Positions 1 to 10,782 of a DNA stretch of 64,000 bases are shown one piece after another. The stretch lies in contig JARVKI010000002.1 in assembly GCA_036674765.1 (NCBI GenBank), forward strand, positions 558,001 to 622,000, given 5' to 3'. Within the stretch, counting starts at the first letter, position 1. Each line of letters starts with the position of its first letter. Both the position numbers and the translations under genes were made by a program. This DNA is from Seiridium cupressi (taxonomy: Eukaryota; Ascomycota; Sordariomycetes; Amphisphaeriales; Sporocadaceae). Under the pieces are notes generated by a model that saw only the letters and a list, made by a program, of their open reading frames with translations, was not told the origin of the DNA and made no database searches.

Positions 1-1052
1 GATTTGACTTGATAAACGAGTATAGAGTGTCTAGCTTTTCGGGTAACGGCGTGAGAATGTAGTGCTGTTGTAGTGTGGCCGGCGTGGCAGAAGACGCAGC
101 TTCGTGGACGGAAATCTATTATTGTTAGCGAATGAAGTCCATTGCAGAAGCTCTTGACCTACATATTCGGGATCTTTCAGTGACAACCTAGCCAAATCCG
201 AGACTTTTCGGTTTTGCGTCGCAGAAAACAGCATAGTTTGCCTCTCCTTTGGAAGATGATCGATAACAGCGTTCATGGCGCTCTGGAATCCCATATCGAG
301 AATTCGGTCAGCCTCATCCAAAACCAGGATCTGTAAATTGTCGACATTGAATCCTGCGGTCTGGTCCAAATGCTGCAATAATCGGCCAGGTGTGCAGATC
401 AACAGGTTCATACGCGATAGTCGTCCGGCTTCTTCTTCTAGATTCTTGCCTCCTATAACCAACCCTGCTGAGAACGAGTGAAACCTGCCGATTTTGCGCA
501 GTACCTCGAAAATTTGAACGGCAAGCTCGCGCTGGTAGTAACATATGTCAGCATTTCTTTCTTTGGTCGAATTTCGACTGCACCCAAACAAAATACTTTC
601 GAATGCGCAGCGCCCGGAGGCTATAGGATCAAGGAAAGCAGGTCGTATTTCATACATACCGTTGGAGCAATCACCAATGCACCTAAACCATCGTGCTCCG
701 TCCATTGGGCACGGACGAGTGCTTCGAGGACGGGAACCAAAAAGGCCAAAGTCTTGCCTGAGCCCGTCTTCGCCGCCGCCAAAAGATCACGGCCTTTCAG
801 AGCCGGCCCAATCGCCTTCGCCTGGATGTCGGTAAGAGTGGTAAAGTGCGACGCATCGAGTCCGGAGGCTGTCGGCGTCGACAAGGGTAGGTGTTTGAAC
901 TGTGTGATCTCTGCGGTGTTCGGCTCGAACTCTTCCACGGATTTCTTCAATTGCTGAAGGTCGTCCTGGTTTCGTTTACGCTTCAGAGTTCTTGGCTCTG
1001 CTTTCGCCTTCTTCTTGCCATGCGGCGAAGGGCCTGATGTTCTGGTCGGCAT
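1..1052 (-). CDS. dbp4: ATP-dependent RNA helicase DBP4 (Hca4-like), 3' end outside window
   Basis: DEAD-box helicase of nucleolar pre-18S rRNA processing; only the N-terminal part (about 290 residues) is inside the window. Three exons: 1052-660, 531-163 and 115 to beyond position 1, with introns 659-532 and 162-116. A Lys/Arg-rich leader (TLKRKR) precedes the Q motif region (LTDIQAKAI), motif [10 protein letters not shown], Ia PTRELAVQ, Ib TPGRLLQH, motif II VLDEAD and motif III FSAT. After the second intron the frame continues [20 protein letters not shown], which is characteristic of the DBP4 branch rather than generic DEAD proteins. The start at 1052 gives a family-like basic N terminus; in-frame ATG 1076 would add 8 residues. 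Assignment of motifs is seen in the sequence; the DBP4 orthology is from family knowledge. Confidence 0.9.
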
Positions 1053-1230
1053 CGTGGGCGATTTGCTAGGGAGCACGCCGGTGTATAGTGAGACTTGGCT
1101 CTGGAGGCGCTATCACTGGGAATTTTTTTGGTAGCGGGGGCCATCTTGAAGAATTCTGCCGGTCTTAAAGTCGCATCCCTGCCAGAAATGTTCACCGCTT
1201 AGGCTAGCTACAATGATGCCCCACTCTGTA

Positions 1231-1270
1231 CTGGAGCTGGAGCTGGAGCCGGAGCCTGGAGCCTGGAGCC
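1231..1270. repeat. short tandem repeat, CTGGAG(C) units
   Basis: About 40 bp made of six to seven imperfect copies of CTGGAG with GC-containing variants, lying in the dbp4 upstream region. It is a simple low-complexity tract with no coding frame of interest. Confidence 0.8.
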
Positions 1271-1924
1271 TAATTAGTTGCACGCCTACTTAGTACTTAC
1301 AGTGAAGCTTAATTAGATTGCATATGTGAAAGAACTTTCGATACTCCAGAGTGCTGAGAACACAGATGCTGAGGGCATAACCACTCCTGATACTCGGCCA
1401 TGTAGCCACACGTGTCGACAAAGTCTTGCTAAATCTACCATGCTTTGGTGGCAGCAAACATGATCGTAAGACACAAGCTCGACTGAAGAGTTGGTACTGC
1501 AACAGCGTTAGCGATGCAAATGATCAACTCGTAGGTGTCCAGAGGCGACTGAAGTCCTGACGGCTGAAACTATGCCAAGTCTAATGGTTTTTATGTTTTA
1601 TCTTATAGTTGAAATTTCACTCGAGCGATAAGTTAAGTATATAATTTGCCAATATCTTGTCACTACTGCTCTATTTGCGCCCACAATATGAAAGCGTCCA
1701 CGAGCGATGCCGATATGTCGTTACATTTCAACCTTCAACATTCATGACTACTGCATGTTCTTGTTGACTGAAGCTGTTCTCAAATTCATCTTTGAATCAT
1801 ACAGAATGTCATTCCACGAACATCCATGACAGCAGTGAAGTGTTGGCCTAGTTACGGGCACTGTGGCACAGGCACGGGCTCTGACCAACAACACCGTCGC
1901 GCTTAGCTCTCATCCATCGCGCCT

Positions 1925-1932
1925 TATAAAAA
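1925..1932 (+). promoter_or_regulatory. TATA box of BRCT gene
   Basis: TATAAAAA lies 68-75 bp upstream of the ATG at 2000 and is followed by a C/A-rich leader (CAACAAACGACACC), as usual for a fungal core promoter and short 5' UTR. Confidence 0.6.
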
Positions 1933-1999
1933 TCCCCATCCTCAGGAACACTGTCTTTACTCAACAAACGACACCACACTCACGAATCATCTCGCAAAG

Positions 2000-2866
2000 A
2001 TGCCACCAAAAAAAGTCTTGCCAGACGAGGTGTATGTAGTTACATCATTTATTTGGAATCATGACTACGAGCTAGAAGGTCTGCAGCCAGCAGAGGTTTA
2101 CACCACCTTAGCAGCCGCCAACGCGGCGGCGAAGAAGATGCTAGTTCGCCACGCCGAGAGATGCAATCCTCTGGGCGATATGGACGAATGGGATTTTCAT
2201 CATAATGAAACCACAGATGGACTCTATTATGGAGAAATCGATGGTGGACCTGGTGGGCATAAGGCTGCTGAGACCAAGGTTTTCAAGACAGTTCTCAGCA
2301 ACGCAGGTCCCGACAAAGCTGCTAGCAACGGGAAGAAAGCTATCAAGGCAGAGCCGAAGGAAGAAGACGAGGACGTGGACGAGGACGAGGACGTCGATGA
2401 GGAGGCACCGAAACCTACCAAGAAGGGACCTCCCAAGACCGCAATCAACGCCAAAACACATCGTAAAACCATCCCCCAGGGAATTCCGAATTGTCTTGCA
2501 GGCCTTAAACTCCTCTTCACCGGAACCTTCGAGACCATGGATCGAAAGACATCAATTGCCACGGCCATCGCATACGGGGCTGAAGTCATCACCAAGCTCG
2601 AGGACACGGACTACATCATCATCGGGACACGAGCCGGCCCGGCCAAATTGAAGAAGATCAACGAGTTGGAGCTTGAGACTATCAGTGAAGAAGAATTCTT
2701 CCAGATTCTCGAGAACGGGATTCCCGAAGAAAAGCAGGAGCGCATGGCGAACAGGAGGCTTGCGGATCAAGAAGAGGGGCCTGAAGAGGACGACGATGAG
2801 GACACAAAGCCGAAGAAGAGGGGTGCACCGAAGACTGGCCCGGTGAAGAAGAGAGCTAGAAGATAG
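2000..2866 (+). CDS. BRCT-domain nuclear protein with acidic/basic linker
   Basis: Single-exon protein of 288 residues. Residues about 1-95 form a compact region (begins MPPKKVLPDEVYVV) that I do not recognise but that looks globular. Residues 105-150 are a strongly charged linker (runs of E/D, then PKPTKKGPPK). Residues about 160-245 are a BRCT fold of the RFC1/NAD-ligase type: CLAGLKLLFTG, then TSIATAIAYGAEVI, then DYIIIGTRAGPAKLKK and a final SEEEFFQIL helix. The C-terminal tail is basic (PKKRGAPKTGPVKKRARR) and probably a nuclear localisation signal. BRCT domains bind phosphopeptides or DNA ends in replication and repair; the specific role here is unknown. It is far too short to be RFC1 itself. 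Start is the first ATG after a clear TATA box. Confidence 0.8.
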   Translation: MPPKKVLPDEVYVVTSFIWNHDYELEGLQPAEVYTTLAAANAAAKKMLVRHAERCNPLGDMDEWDFHHNETTDGLYYGEIDGGPGGHKAAETKVFKTVLSNAGPDKAASNGKKAIKAEPKEEDEDVDEDEDVDEEAPKPTKKGPPKTAINAKTHRKTIPQGIPNCLAGLKLLFTGTFETMDRKTSIATAIAYGAEVITKLEDTDYIIIGTRAGPAKLKKINELELETISEEEFFQILENGIPEEKQERMANRRLADQEEGPEEDDDEDTKPKKRGAPKTGPVKKRARR

Positions 2867-3747
2867 TCACAAGGAGCGCCACTCTGAAAATTCAGTCGAC
2901 TGATATTTTTTCAGCCGAGTACTGTATACGATTTAATCACACGTGCTCAGTCATCAATCTGTTCCTTCCAAATTCGTCCATCTAAGTTCACCTACCTCTT
3001 CATCCAGTCCCCGGTGTACCCGTAGAAACGATGTGCACCACGTATTTATGCTGCCCAGGTGGTCTTCCCATAATTCTGGATGAGGATGACATTACCATGC
3101 TACGTATATTGCTCTGAAATATAATGTCGTTCGGAAAGGCATGAGGTAATAAATCATAACATAAAACAATATAGAGTAAAGCATGTCAAGTCCATGATAG
3201 CCGATGATCTTACACGGCACATACACGGACCAGGCCCCATGGGTATGTATGGGCAAGAGGGATATTGCAACTAAGCTTGGCACTTCGTGTAAAGTCCCCT
3301 GCTCCGATGATTTCCAATCCATAGAAGCCCTAACACCGAGCTGGGCATATCAAGCGATCCTGGTTATCCACCAAGCATCTCTCAATTCGTCAGCTGTGGC
3401 ACGGATGTGAACCGACTGCATCAACAATGGGTCACCTGCCAAACGAACAAATCCTGTATGATCTGACCAGCTTTGCCTATGACGGGCATCCGAAGAATGC
3501 TTCGGTCCCACTTTGCTTTCCGCCGCCGCGGGGGAAGGTTTAGCGTCAAAGCAATTGAGTAACCTAACCTAGCATAGTCAACGGCCCAATAGCATGAGCA
3601 GTTGTGTAACTAAGTCCGTGATTTAGTCCGTATGTTTATTGTATTTATAGTTGGTTGTTTCATACAATTTCTTCAACAATTCTGCATAACCTCTCACATT
3701 TAAACTCTTCTAGAAACGCCGAATTACAACAAGGCCATTCAAAAACC
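2867..3747. other. intergenic region
   Basis: About 880 bp between the BRCT gene and the dienelactone hydrolase gene, both on +. It must hold the 3' end of the first and the promoter of the second. The last 150 bp are AT-rich. No further gene seen. Confidence 0.5.
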
Positions 3748-4562
3748 ATGTCAGTCGGACAGTGTTGCGTCACCGGCTTCACCTGGGACGGCACACCCAC
3801 GGGCCGCACCAGCAAGATCGCCCAGAACGACGCCTACGTGACCGGCGACAACCCGGACGCGGCCGTGCTGTTCATCTCCGACCTGTTCGGGTGGACGTTC
3901 AACAACATCCGGCTCCTGGCCGACCACTACGCGAAGGAGGCCGGCGTCACCGTCTACGTGGCCGACTTCTTCGGCGGCGAGGTCATCAACGCCGAGCCCC
4001 TCATCAACGGGCGATGGCAGGAGATCGACTTGGAGGGATTCGTCGGCCGGAACTCTCGGGAGATCCGGGAGCCGGAGATCTTCGATTGCGCTCGCGCCCT
4101 GCGGCAGAACTACAAGAAGGTAAGTTGATAAACGAAAACAATTAAAACATAGCATGTGTTTTAATGATTGCCTCTAAATTCCAGGTCGGAGCCGTTGGGT
4201 TCTGCTACGGCGGGTGGGCGTGCTTCCGTCTCGCGGCCAAGGAACATCAGCCGCCGCTAGTGGACTGCATCAGCGTCGGCCACCCGTCGATGCTGACTGC
4301 CAAGGATATCGACGAGGCTGGACAGATACCGGTGCAGCTGCTTGCTCCTGAATATGACCAGATGTACACGGCCGAGTTGAAGCTGCATACGTTTCAGACT
4401 CTTCAGAAGCTGAATGTCCCATTTGACTATCAGCATTTCCCCGGGGTTGAGCACGCGTGCTTCATCCGTGGCGACGACAGAAAGGAAGGTGAACTCAAGG
4501 CTATGGTGCGGGGCAAGAACGCCGCTGTTGCCTGGTTCAAGCAGCATCTGTTTCTCGATTGA
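3748..4562 (+). CDS. dienelactone hydrolase family protein
   Basis: Two exons, 3748-4119 and 4185-4562, intron 4120-4184 (GTAAGT...CCAG); 249 residues, the usual size of the family. The fold is an alpha/beta hydrolase with a Cys nucleophile. Seen: nucleophile elbow GFCYGG just after the splice junction, the acid in APEYDQM, and the catalytic His in GVEHACF near the C terminus. Family members hydrolyse dienelactones or related cyclic esters; many fungal paralogues have unknown substrates, so the substrate is not assigned. No signal peptide from the ATG at 3748; an in-frame upstream ATG at 3655 would add 31 residues without family resemblance. Exon 1 is very rich in G/C at third positions, exon 2 less so. 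Confidence 0.88.
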
Positions 4563-4825
4563 TCGTTTGAGAGCCTGCGGATGGATTTCGTGAAGGGTCA
4601 GGAGATCGAGGAACATCGTCTGGACTGGATGATCCGAGGCACTTTATCGCAACGTTCTCCTGCTACTAGTCATTCGATAATCTATGGTTGTTGCTGGCCT
4701 GGACAACGACATGCTTGATCACGGGCTGCCATTCAGAGGATATTTGCAACCAAAAGTGATACCTATGCACGGAAATGACATCCATTTGAGACTGATGGAA
4801 CATGCTTGATGATTTATATCTGGTC

Positions 4826-7710
4826 CTAAGAACTCCTTTGCTTCGCCCATTGTAACAGCTCCTTTCGATCCGCTGCAACGAGACGAGCCTTGACTCGTAT
4901 TCTGTCTTTAGCCTGGTCGAGCAGCATTTCAAAAGAAGAATCCACCTTGTCGGCAAAGAAATTCTCTACCTGCGACAAGTGAGCCGGAGTTGCAAGTCCG
5001 CCGAGAGCCACGTCAATGTATGCGTAGCTTCTGATCCCACCACTTTTACGTCCCTCATGCAACAACTCCCAATTCTTATATAGCCATCTCCATGATGCCT
5101 CTGCTCCACCTGGATGACCTTGAAGAGTTCTCAGTATGCTAAGGCGTGCAACCCAGTTCAACACGAAGGGCGTCGCCCTCGTTACCACCGGTGATGGCCG
5201 GACTGGATATTTTGATGGTGTAATCAGCTCCAGAGACCGAGCAATCAGTTCGGGATAGGGTGAGTTACCAAGGGACGCGAAAGCCTCGATAGGGGTGACT
5301 GGATCGCCCGAGCGAATGTAAGTTCCCTTCAGGGCAATCGATTTGAGGTTGTCCCACGTTGCCTGGAAGTTACCGGTCAACATTATCATCAATGCCCTCG
5401 CTGGGATAACTTACGTCTGTCTCATCCAAAAACACCACGGTGTCAAATATTTGTCGTTTGATGTTTGGGTTCAATGCATCTTTGTCCCCAGCCAGCAGCT
5501 GCTGCCAAGCAGCTTTGGCCTTTTTCTGTACTTGAGGGTGATCCTTAAGCTGGCCAAATATAAGCGCCTTCAAGAATTTTTCTTCGATCGTATCCGTCGA
5601 CCCAAAACTGAGCAATCCCTTCGCAACCAGATGTGCTAATAACTCATGCTTCACCGACCTCAATATATCAAGGAAATCATCGCCTTCGAAAAGGAATGCC
5701 GCTCGAATCGTGCCTAGCTCTTCTAGTATTTGGCGCCATACGAACACACTATCGATATCATCTTTGATTCTGAGCAGAAAGTCAAGGAACTCTGGAAGGT
5801 TCGTGTTCCGAGATGGTAACCCGGTCCTCAAAACAGCTCCCAGATCCGATATGATACCTACCTTATCGTTGACGGAAAGATAGTCGCCTGCGAACTGTAC
5901 GCCAAACTTGTGAATACGAGACAACGGATAAGAAACTCGGTAAAATCCGACTAGATCAGCATTGAGTTTATACTTGAAGGGGTTGACACGTATCGTCGTC
6001 TTATTGCCGGTCAGCGGATGCGTCGTGACACCATCGGGGCCTCTCAATTGGATTGTGACTGGATAAGGTCCAATCTTGGTATCGCGCTCTCCATTTTGCA
6101 AGAAGCGAGATTGGTCGACGACAATTTCCCCCGTCGGACGCAGTTCGCTGACCGTCAAGAGCGGATAGCCAACCTTCTGCGTCCAAGCTGACATGAATCC
6201 TGCCACGTCGCGTCCGCTGACTTCGCTTAGTGTGCCCCAAAGCTGTTCAGTTGTAGCGTTTCCATACATGAAACGCTTCAGATAAAGCTGAATGCCTTGG
6301 AGGAACACATCAACACCTAGGTTCTCTGCCATCATGCGGATGATACTGCAACCTTTGAGGTAGGTGATAGAATCGAAGGCGGACCCTGCGGTTACATTCC
6401 GGTCTTGTATAGCGTGGCTCCCGACGTTAGCATCGAGATCTAGGGCTGCTTGAAAGCCGTCCATGGCCAAGCCATCGGGACTGCTGGCAATGAAACTAGC
6501 CCAAGCATCGAAGTCAGGGAGCATTTGCGAAGCAGCAAACACGGCGGCCCACTCGGAAAAGGCTTCATTTAGCCAGAGTGAGTCCCAAAATTTCATCGTC
6601 ACAATGTTCCCAAACCACTGATGAGCAAGTTCGTGTGCAATGAGCAATGCCAGCCGCATCTTGTCATACTCTGAAGGAGTTGCAGGGAGGATAAGGCCGC
6701 GTTCCTCGTATGTGACGCAACCCCAGTGTTCCATGCCACTATTTCGCAGTCAATTCAATGATCTATCGTCAAAGGACAGTTGAGGAAACGTTGTGATGTG
6801 GAAGGACTCAACGGTCGCCAGGTCTTATTGTTAAAACAGTCAAAACCAGGACAGCGCAAACCACTTACCCTTGGTGTCCTGGTACCGCAATCATATCGAG
6901 TTTCGGGAGAGGATACTTCAATCCGAAGGACTTTTCATGCGTTTTCATTGACTTGACTGCAATCTCGAGTGCATACGCAGCACTGTTGATATCCTTATCA
7001 AGTGCAGCGTAAACTCGTATAGGCACATGGAAGTCGTTGGTCTCGATGACATTGAAGTAGCCCGCCACCAGGACGACAAGATAGGTCGACATTTTAGGAC
7101 TTGTTTTGAACACAACGCGTTTCTTCGGTGTCTCATCAAACGACTCAACAGCATTCTCGGATTCAACTCCCATATTGCTGAGACAAGTCAAATCAGAACG
7201 TACAACCAACGAGACGAGAAACTCCGCCTTGAGGTCAGGCTCATCAAAACATGGGAAGACCGATCGTGCCAATATCGGCTCGAACATGGTTTCGAACCCT
7301 AGCTTGACCTCCCCACTAGGTAGCTGGTATGGCGTTGGCATCATGCCGCCCATGGTGCCTGTCGGGGCCATCTGGCCGCCATAATTGAGACTTAGAAGCG
7401 CTTGCGAGCCTGCATGCAGCTTGGTCTTCAATTTCAGATATGCAGTTTCCTGCTCGGGGTTGTAATTAACTCCTGGATAGGAGACGATGCCTCCCTCAGG
7501 TTCAACGGAGACTTGCGTGATCTTCAGCCGGAGTGCATGGAAGACTATGTACTGAGTCGCTTTGGCGACATGCAATTGAATGGTCACTCGTCCTTCAAAT
7601 GTGCCATCTTCGGGATTTGGCTCGACCTCGATGGCGTAGTGCTGAGGAATAATGGAGTCAGGCAGGCGAAACGGCGGGCTCTTGGCTTTATCGGTAACAA
7701 CTTCACGCAT
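4826..7710 (-). CDS. M1 family zinc aminopeptidase (Ape2/Aap1-like)
   Basis: Three exons, 7710-6869, 6738-5415 and 5362-4826, introns 6868-6739 and 5414-5363; 900 residues, typical of the family. Zinc site HELAHQWFGN at residues about 316-320 with the third ligand E339 in WLNEAFSEW, exactly the HExxH-x18-E spacing. The substrate-binding GAMEN motif is read across the first intron as GGMEHWG, a variant (A to G, N to H) to confirm. The N-terminal beta domain (FRLPDSIIPQHYAIEVEPN) and the C-terminal ERAP1-like helical domain are both present. No signal peptide, so probably a cytosolic or vacuole-targeted aminopeptidase removing N-terminal residues from peptides. Next gene downstream (dienelactone hydrolase, +) is convergent with only 263 bp between. 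Confidence 0.92.
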
Positions 7711-8442
7711 CTTGACGAAGACACAGGTGTGTGATGGGATACCAATTGGCCTTCTGAAGCTTTTCGACCGTTCAAGGAATGATGGTCACGAGGGTGCAAT
7801 GAAGTCGTAACACGAAGCAGCAATGGCTTAGTAGACCATGATGTATTGGTGAAGTACAGTCACCATAGCGGCCTGCACCATTTCAAGTTATTGGGGTGCC
7901 TAGAGGAGCAAGGGACTACGTACACCTGCCTATCCTGCTTAGTGCCGACGCAGGTACTGAACCACGAAACCTTGCGTGCTTACCAAGTTTCTATCTGGGA
8001 ATAATTCAGCTGATAGAGAAAGAACAACTACCAACGCAGCTGGAGCCAAGCCTAATGCCCTCCTACCCTGATTAGCGGACAGTGCGTCTTTCGCTGGCCT
8101 TGGGGTGCTTTAGCACTAGGTTGCCTACATGTACATAGGTACGTTCAGATTGGTCTGTGCGGCATTGAAAATCTTGTCTAAGGAGTTCATGGTCTTTTCC
8201 CACCGATTCAACAACTGCCATTGGTCACCTTTCTTCGATTCCATTGGTCGGCGTGTGTTTTGTTCGTTGTATTACCCTTCGCGACATTCATTATAATTTA
8301 GCCTTTCTTCATAATTAGTTGGTTCTTGTCCTTTTCCGCCCGCCGGGCACCACAGGCCTTGCATTCGGCCCACTTCGGCGCCGCTGGGGTTCCCGAGTAT
8401 CGTGGCCAGATGAAGTTCGCTGTCAGCTCTCTCTAGTGTGAA
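7711..8442. other. divergent intergenic region, two inverted CCAAT boxes
   Basis: About 730 bp between the divergent starts of the aminopeptidase and the BCS1-like gene. ATTGG (inverted CCAAT) occurs at 8220-8224 and 8243-8247, about 200 bp before the BCS1-like ATG; CCAAT complexes commonly regulate mitochondrial genes in fungi, so this is suggestive only. No gene seen inside. Confidence 0.5.
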
Positions 8443-9909
8443 ATGACGCAACCTTTCCATGCTGGCGGAGCATCGAGTTTTCATCTGACTGATCCGGTTG
8501 GACTGCTCAGAAATCTGGCTACTCACTGGGCGAATCTCGATATCACACATCTGGGCTCGATCGTAGCTCTTGCTGGCGTTGCGCCATCAGCCTGGCGCTT
8601 TGCCAGGTCAACATGGTCTGAAATCTACGCATGGATTCGGCGTTTCTTCATTGCCTCCGTCACCATTCCCGGACGGGACCCTCTGAATAGAAGCGTCGTA
8701 AGCTGGGTAATGACGAATGTCATAGAAGGACGAACAGTCCGGTTCTTCAATGCGCGCACCGAATCGCAGTCGGGGCGCGAGGAGGGTGCATCATTCAAGA
8801 AGACCCGGCGCCAGACACAATATCTACCCCATTGGGAAGCTATATGGTTCTGGCATGGAAGGAATCTCTTCGTAGTCTCGAGGTCACTTGACAGCTTCAA
8901 CGCGTCCATGTGCGATCCGGGTTACGACGGCATAGGGGGCGAGGATCTGACAATCAGTTGTATTGGACGTTCTGTTGACCCTATCAAGGACTTCATTGAG
9001 ACCTGCCGGGCTTATGCTGATAGGCAGGCGCAATATTACGTTACGATCTTCTCGAGGGATCGTTATGGGATCTCGTGGCAACCCAAATCGAGGATGCCTA
9101 TTCGGCACTTAGATACTGTTCACTTCGACGATGGGGTCAAGGAGGAGCTATTGGCCGATATCAGAAAATACTTGGACCCTAAGACTCGGAAGCGATATCG
9201 AAATCGAAGTATGCCATATCGTCGAGGCTATCTCCTGTATGGGCCACCTGGTACCGGGAAATCGTCCCTGTCAACTGCACTCGCAGGCGAATTTGGTCTT
9301 GACCTCTATGAGGTCAAGCTTCCTAGCGTTCCGGCCGACCATGACTTGGAGCAAATGTTCCAAGAGATCCCGCCCCAATGCATCGTACTCTTGGAGGACA
9401 TCGATGCTGTTGGCATAGAACGAGACTCCGGAGATAAGAGTGACCAAAGCAGCGTACACAGCAACCGGTCCAACTGTACCCTCTCCGGAGTCTTGAATGT
9501 TCTAGACGGTGTTGGATCCGCTGAGGGTCGTATTGTCATCATGACCACCAATAAACCCGAGCAATTGGATAGCGCTTTGGTGAGACCTGGACGGATTGAC
9601 ATGAAGGTTTTTCTTGGAAACATCAGCCAAAACTCCGCCAAGCAGATGTTTGTTCGCATGTTTTCCCCAGATCTGGACAGCTCTCAAACACCTGCGCGTC
9701 TTGAGGACATTGAGAAGTTGGGTGAGAACTTTGCAGGCCATATACCTGAGGATACATTCACCCCGTCTCAACTGCAAGGGTTCTTTCAGTCAAATCTTGA
9801 TAGCGCGGTTGATGCAGCGTCGAATATATCGGCATGGGTCGAGAAGGAACTATCTAAGAAATCAGTGGACGAAGGCATCGAAATCGTCCGTCAAACCCCG
9901 AACCATTGA
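8443..9909 (+). CDS. BCS1-like mitochondrial AAA ATPase
   Basis: Intronless, 488 residues. A hydrophobic stretch (about residues 33-55) precedes the BCS1 N-terminal domain (roughly 60-225), then an AAA module: Walker A GPPGTGKSS (267-275), Walker B CIVLLEDID (313-321), sensor 1 IVIMTTNKPEQLD and the arginine-rich RPGRIDMKV. BCS1 itself is an inner-membrane chaperone that inserts the Rieske protein into complex III; filamentous fungi carry many paralogues with the same layout, and the divergent N terminus suggests this is one of those rather than the true BCS1. ATG at 8443 is the first in frame and gives the N-terminal hydrophobic segment expected. Confidence 0.88.
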   Translation: MTQPFHAGGASSFHLTDPVGLLRNLATHWANLDITHLGSIVALAGVAPSAWRFARSTWSEIYAWIRRFFIASVTIPGRDPLNRSVVSWVMTNVIEGRTVRFFNARTESQSGREEGASFKKTRRQTQYLPHWEAIWFWHGRNLFVVSRSLDSFNASMCDPGYDGIGGEDLTISCIGRSVDPIKDFIETCRAYADRQAQYYVTIFSRDRYGISWQPKSRMPIRHLDTVHFDDGVKEELLADIRKYLDPKTRKRYRNRSMPYRRGYLLYGPPGTGKSSLSTALAGEFGLDLYEVKLPSVPADHDLEQMFQEIPPQCIVLLEDIDAVGIERDSGDKSDQSSVHSNRSNCTLSGVLNVLDGVGSAEGRIVIMTTNKPEQLDSALVRPGRIDMKVFLGNISQNSAKQMFVRMFSPDLDSSQTPARLEDIEKLGENFAGHIPEDTFTPSQLQGFFQSNLDSAVDAASNISAWVEKELSKKSVDEGIEIVRQTPNH

Positions 9910-10782
9910 TTTGGCGGAAGTAATGGGAATGACGCCGCTGGAGATTTAGACTGGTTAGTGTATATTTCTTATTTGTTTATTTCTTATTCTGTACATAAAT
10001 TTGGAGAGACTTTGGAGGCCTTTCGTTTGTACCATACGTGTAGAATTTGATGTGGACAACATATATAGATTTGCAGAGGAAAGAGGGACCTCTACTTAGA
10101 GCATAGGGCACGTCTTCAGAGCATCTTGCATCAGAATAGACCAGACCTAGAATGAATTGAGAATATTCTCGATCGACAGGAAATGAGCATCATTTCGCAA
10201 TTTGTGTTTACGTTCATCGCACCTCGAAGCGGGATTTAAGACAGAAGGTTGGGCGAATCGGCCTTGATGATGGCACACATAAGTGTCAGAAGTACACAAC
10301 GACACGCGACAGGTCAGTGGTTAAAGGTTTATTGTTGGAGAACAGAGGGCTCTGCATGGGAACTCTAATGTTATGATCATAAACTGATTGTTCATGTAAT
10401 AATACGTATTTTGCAAGTACCAAGATATTATACTTCTGTCACGTACCCATTTCTTGATTGGGGTTTTCAGTGCATGATACTGGCGTAAGGGTTAGCACTA
10501 ATCTTTGCTAGTGTGTGTCACTGGCATCAAAGTTGAGCTCGGGACGGGTTCCAATGAGGAGGCCTCTTGAAGGAATTAGGCAGCACGCTTAAGAGGCGCA
10601 GCCCATGCAATCATGGCGTTCGTTAAGCATCGCCGCACTACTCCACCCCAGGCGATCGCCATCCTGATTGGGTGGGGAACGCTGAATCCCATAGACAAGA
10701 TAACCCTTCAAGTTTCAATCAACAACGTTCTTCTTCTACATAAACTTATTCATCATCCCATCTCGCAGGTATCGTATTCATC
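9910..10782. other. intergenic region
   Basis: About 870 bp. The left half is AT-rich and likely 3' UTR; ATTGG (inverted CCAAT) at 10668-10672 and a pyrimidine/CAAC-rich leader (10700-10780) mark the promoter and 5' UTR of the next gene. No other gene seen. Confidence 0.45.

Larger units (their letters stand above)
1053..1999. other. intergenic region between dbp4 and BRCT gene (divergent promoters)
   Basis: Both neighbours start here and point outward, so this is a shared promoter region of about 950 bp. It holds a short CTGGAG-type tandem repeat (1231-1270) and a TATA element near its right end. No further gene was seen; the ORFs in it are short and have no recognisable content. Confidence 0.6.

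Noticed and set aside
3751..4155. Open frames of 127-134 codons in the other frames of the dienelactone hydrolase exon 1
   Set aside because: Composition is Arg/Gly/Val repetitive as expected from extreme GC3 in the real frame; no independent support.
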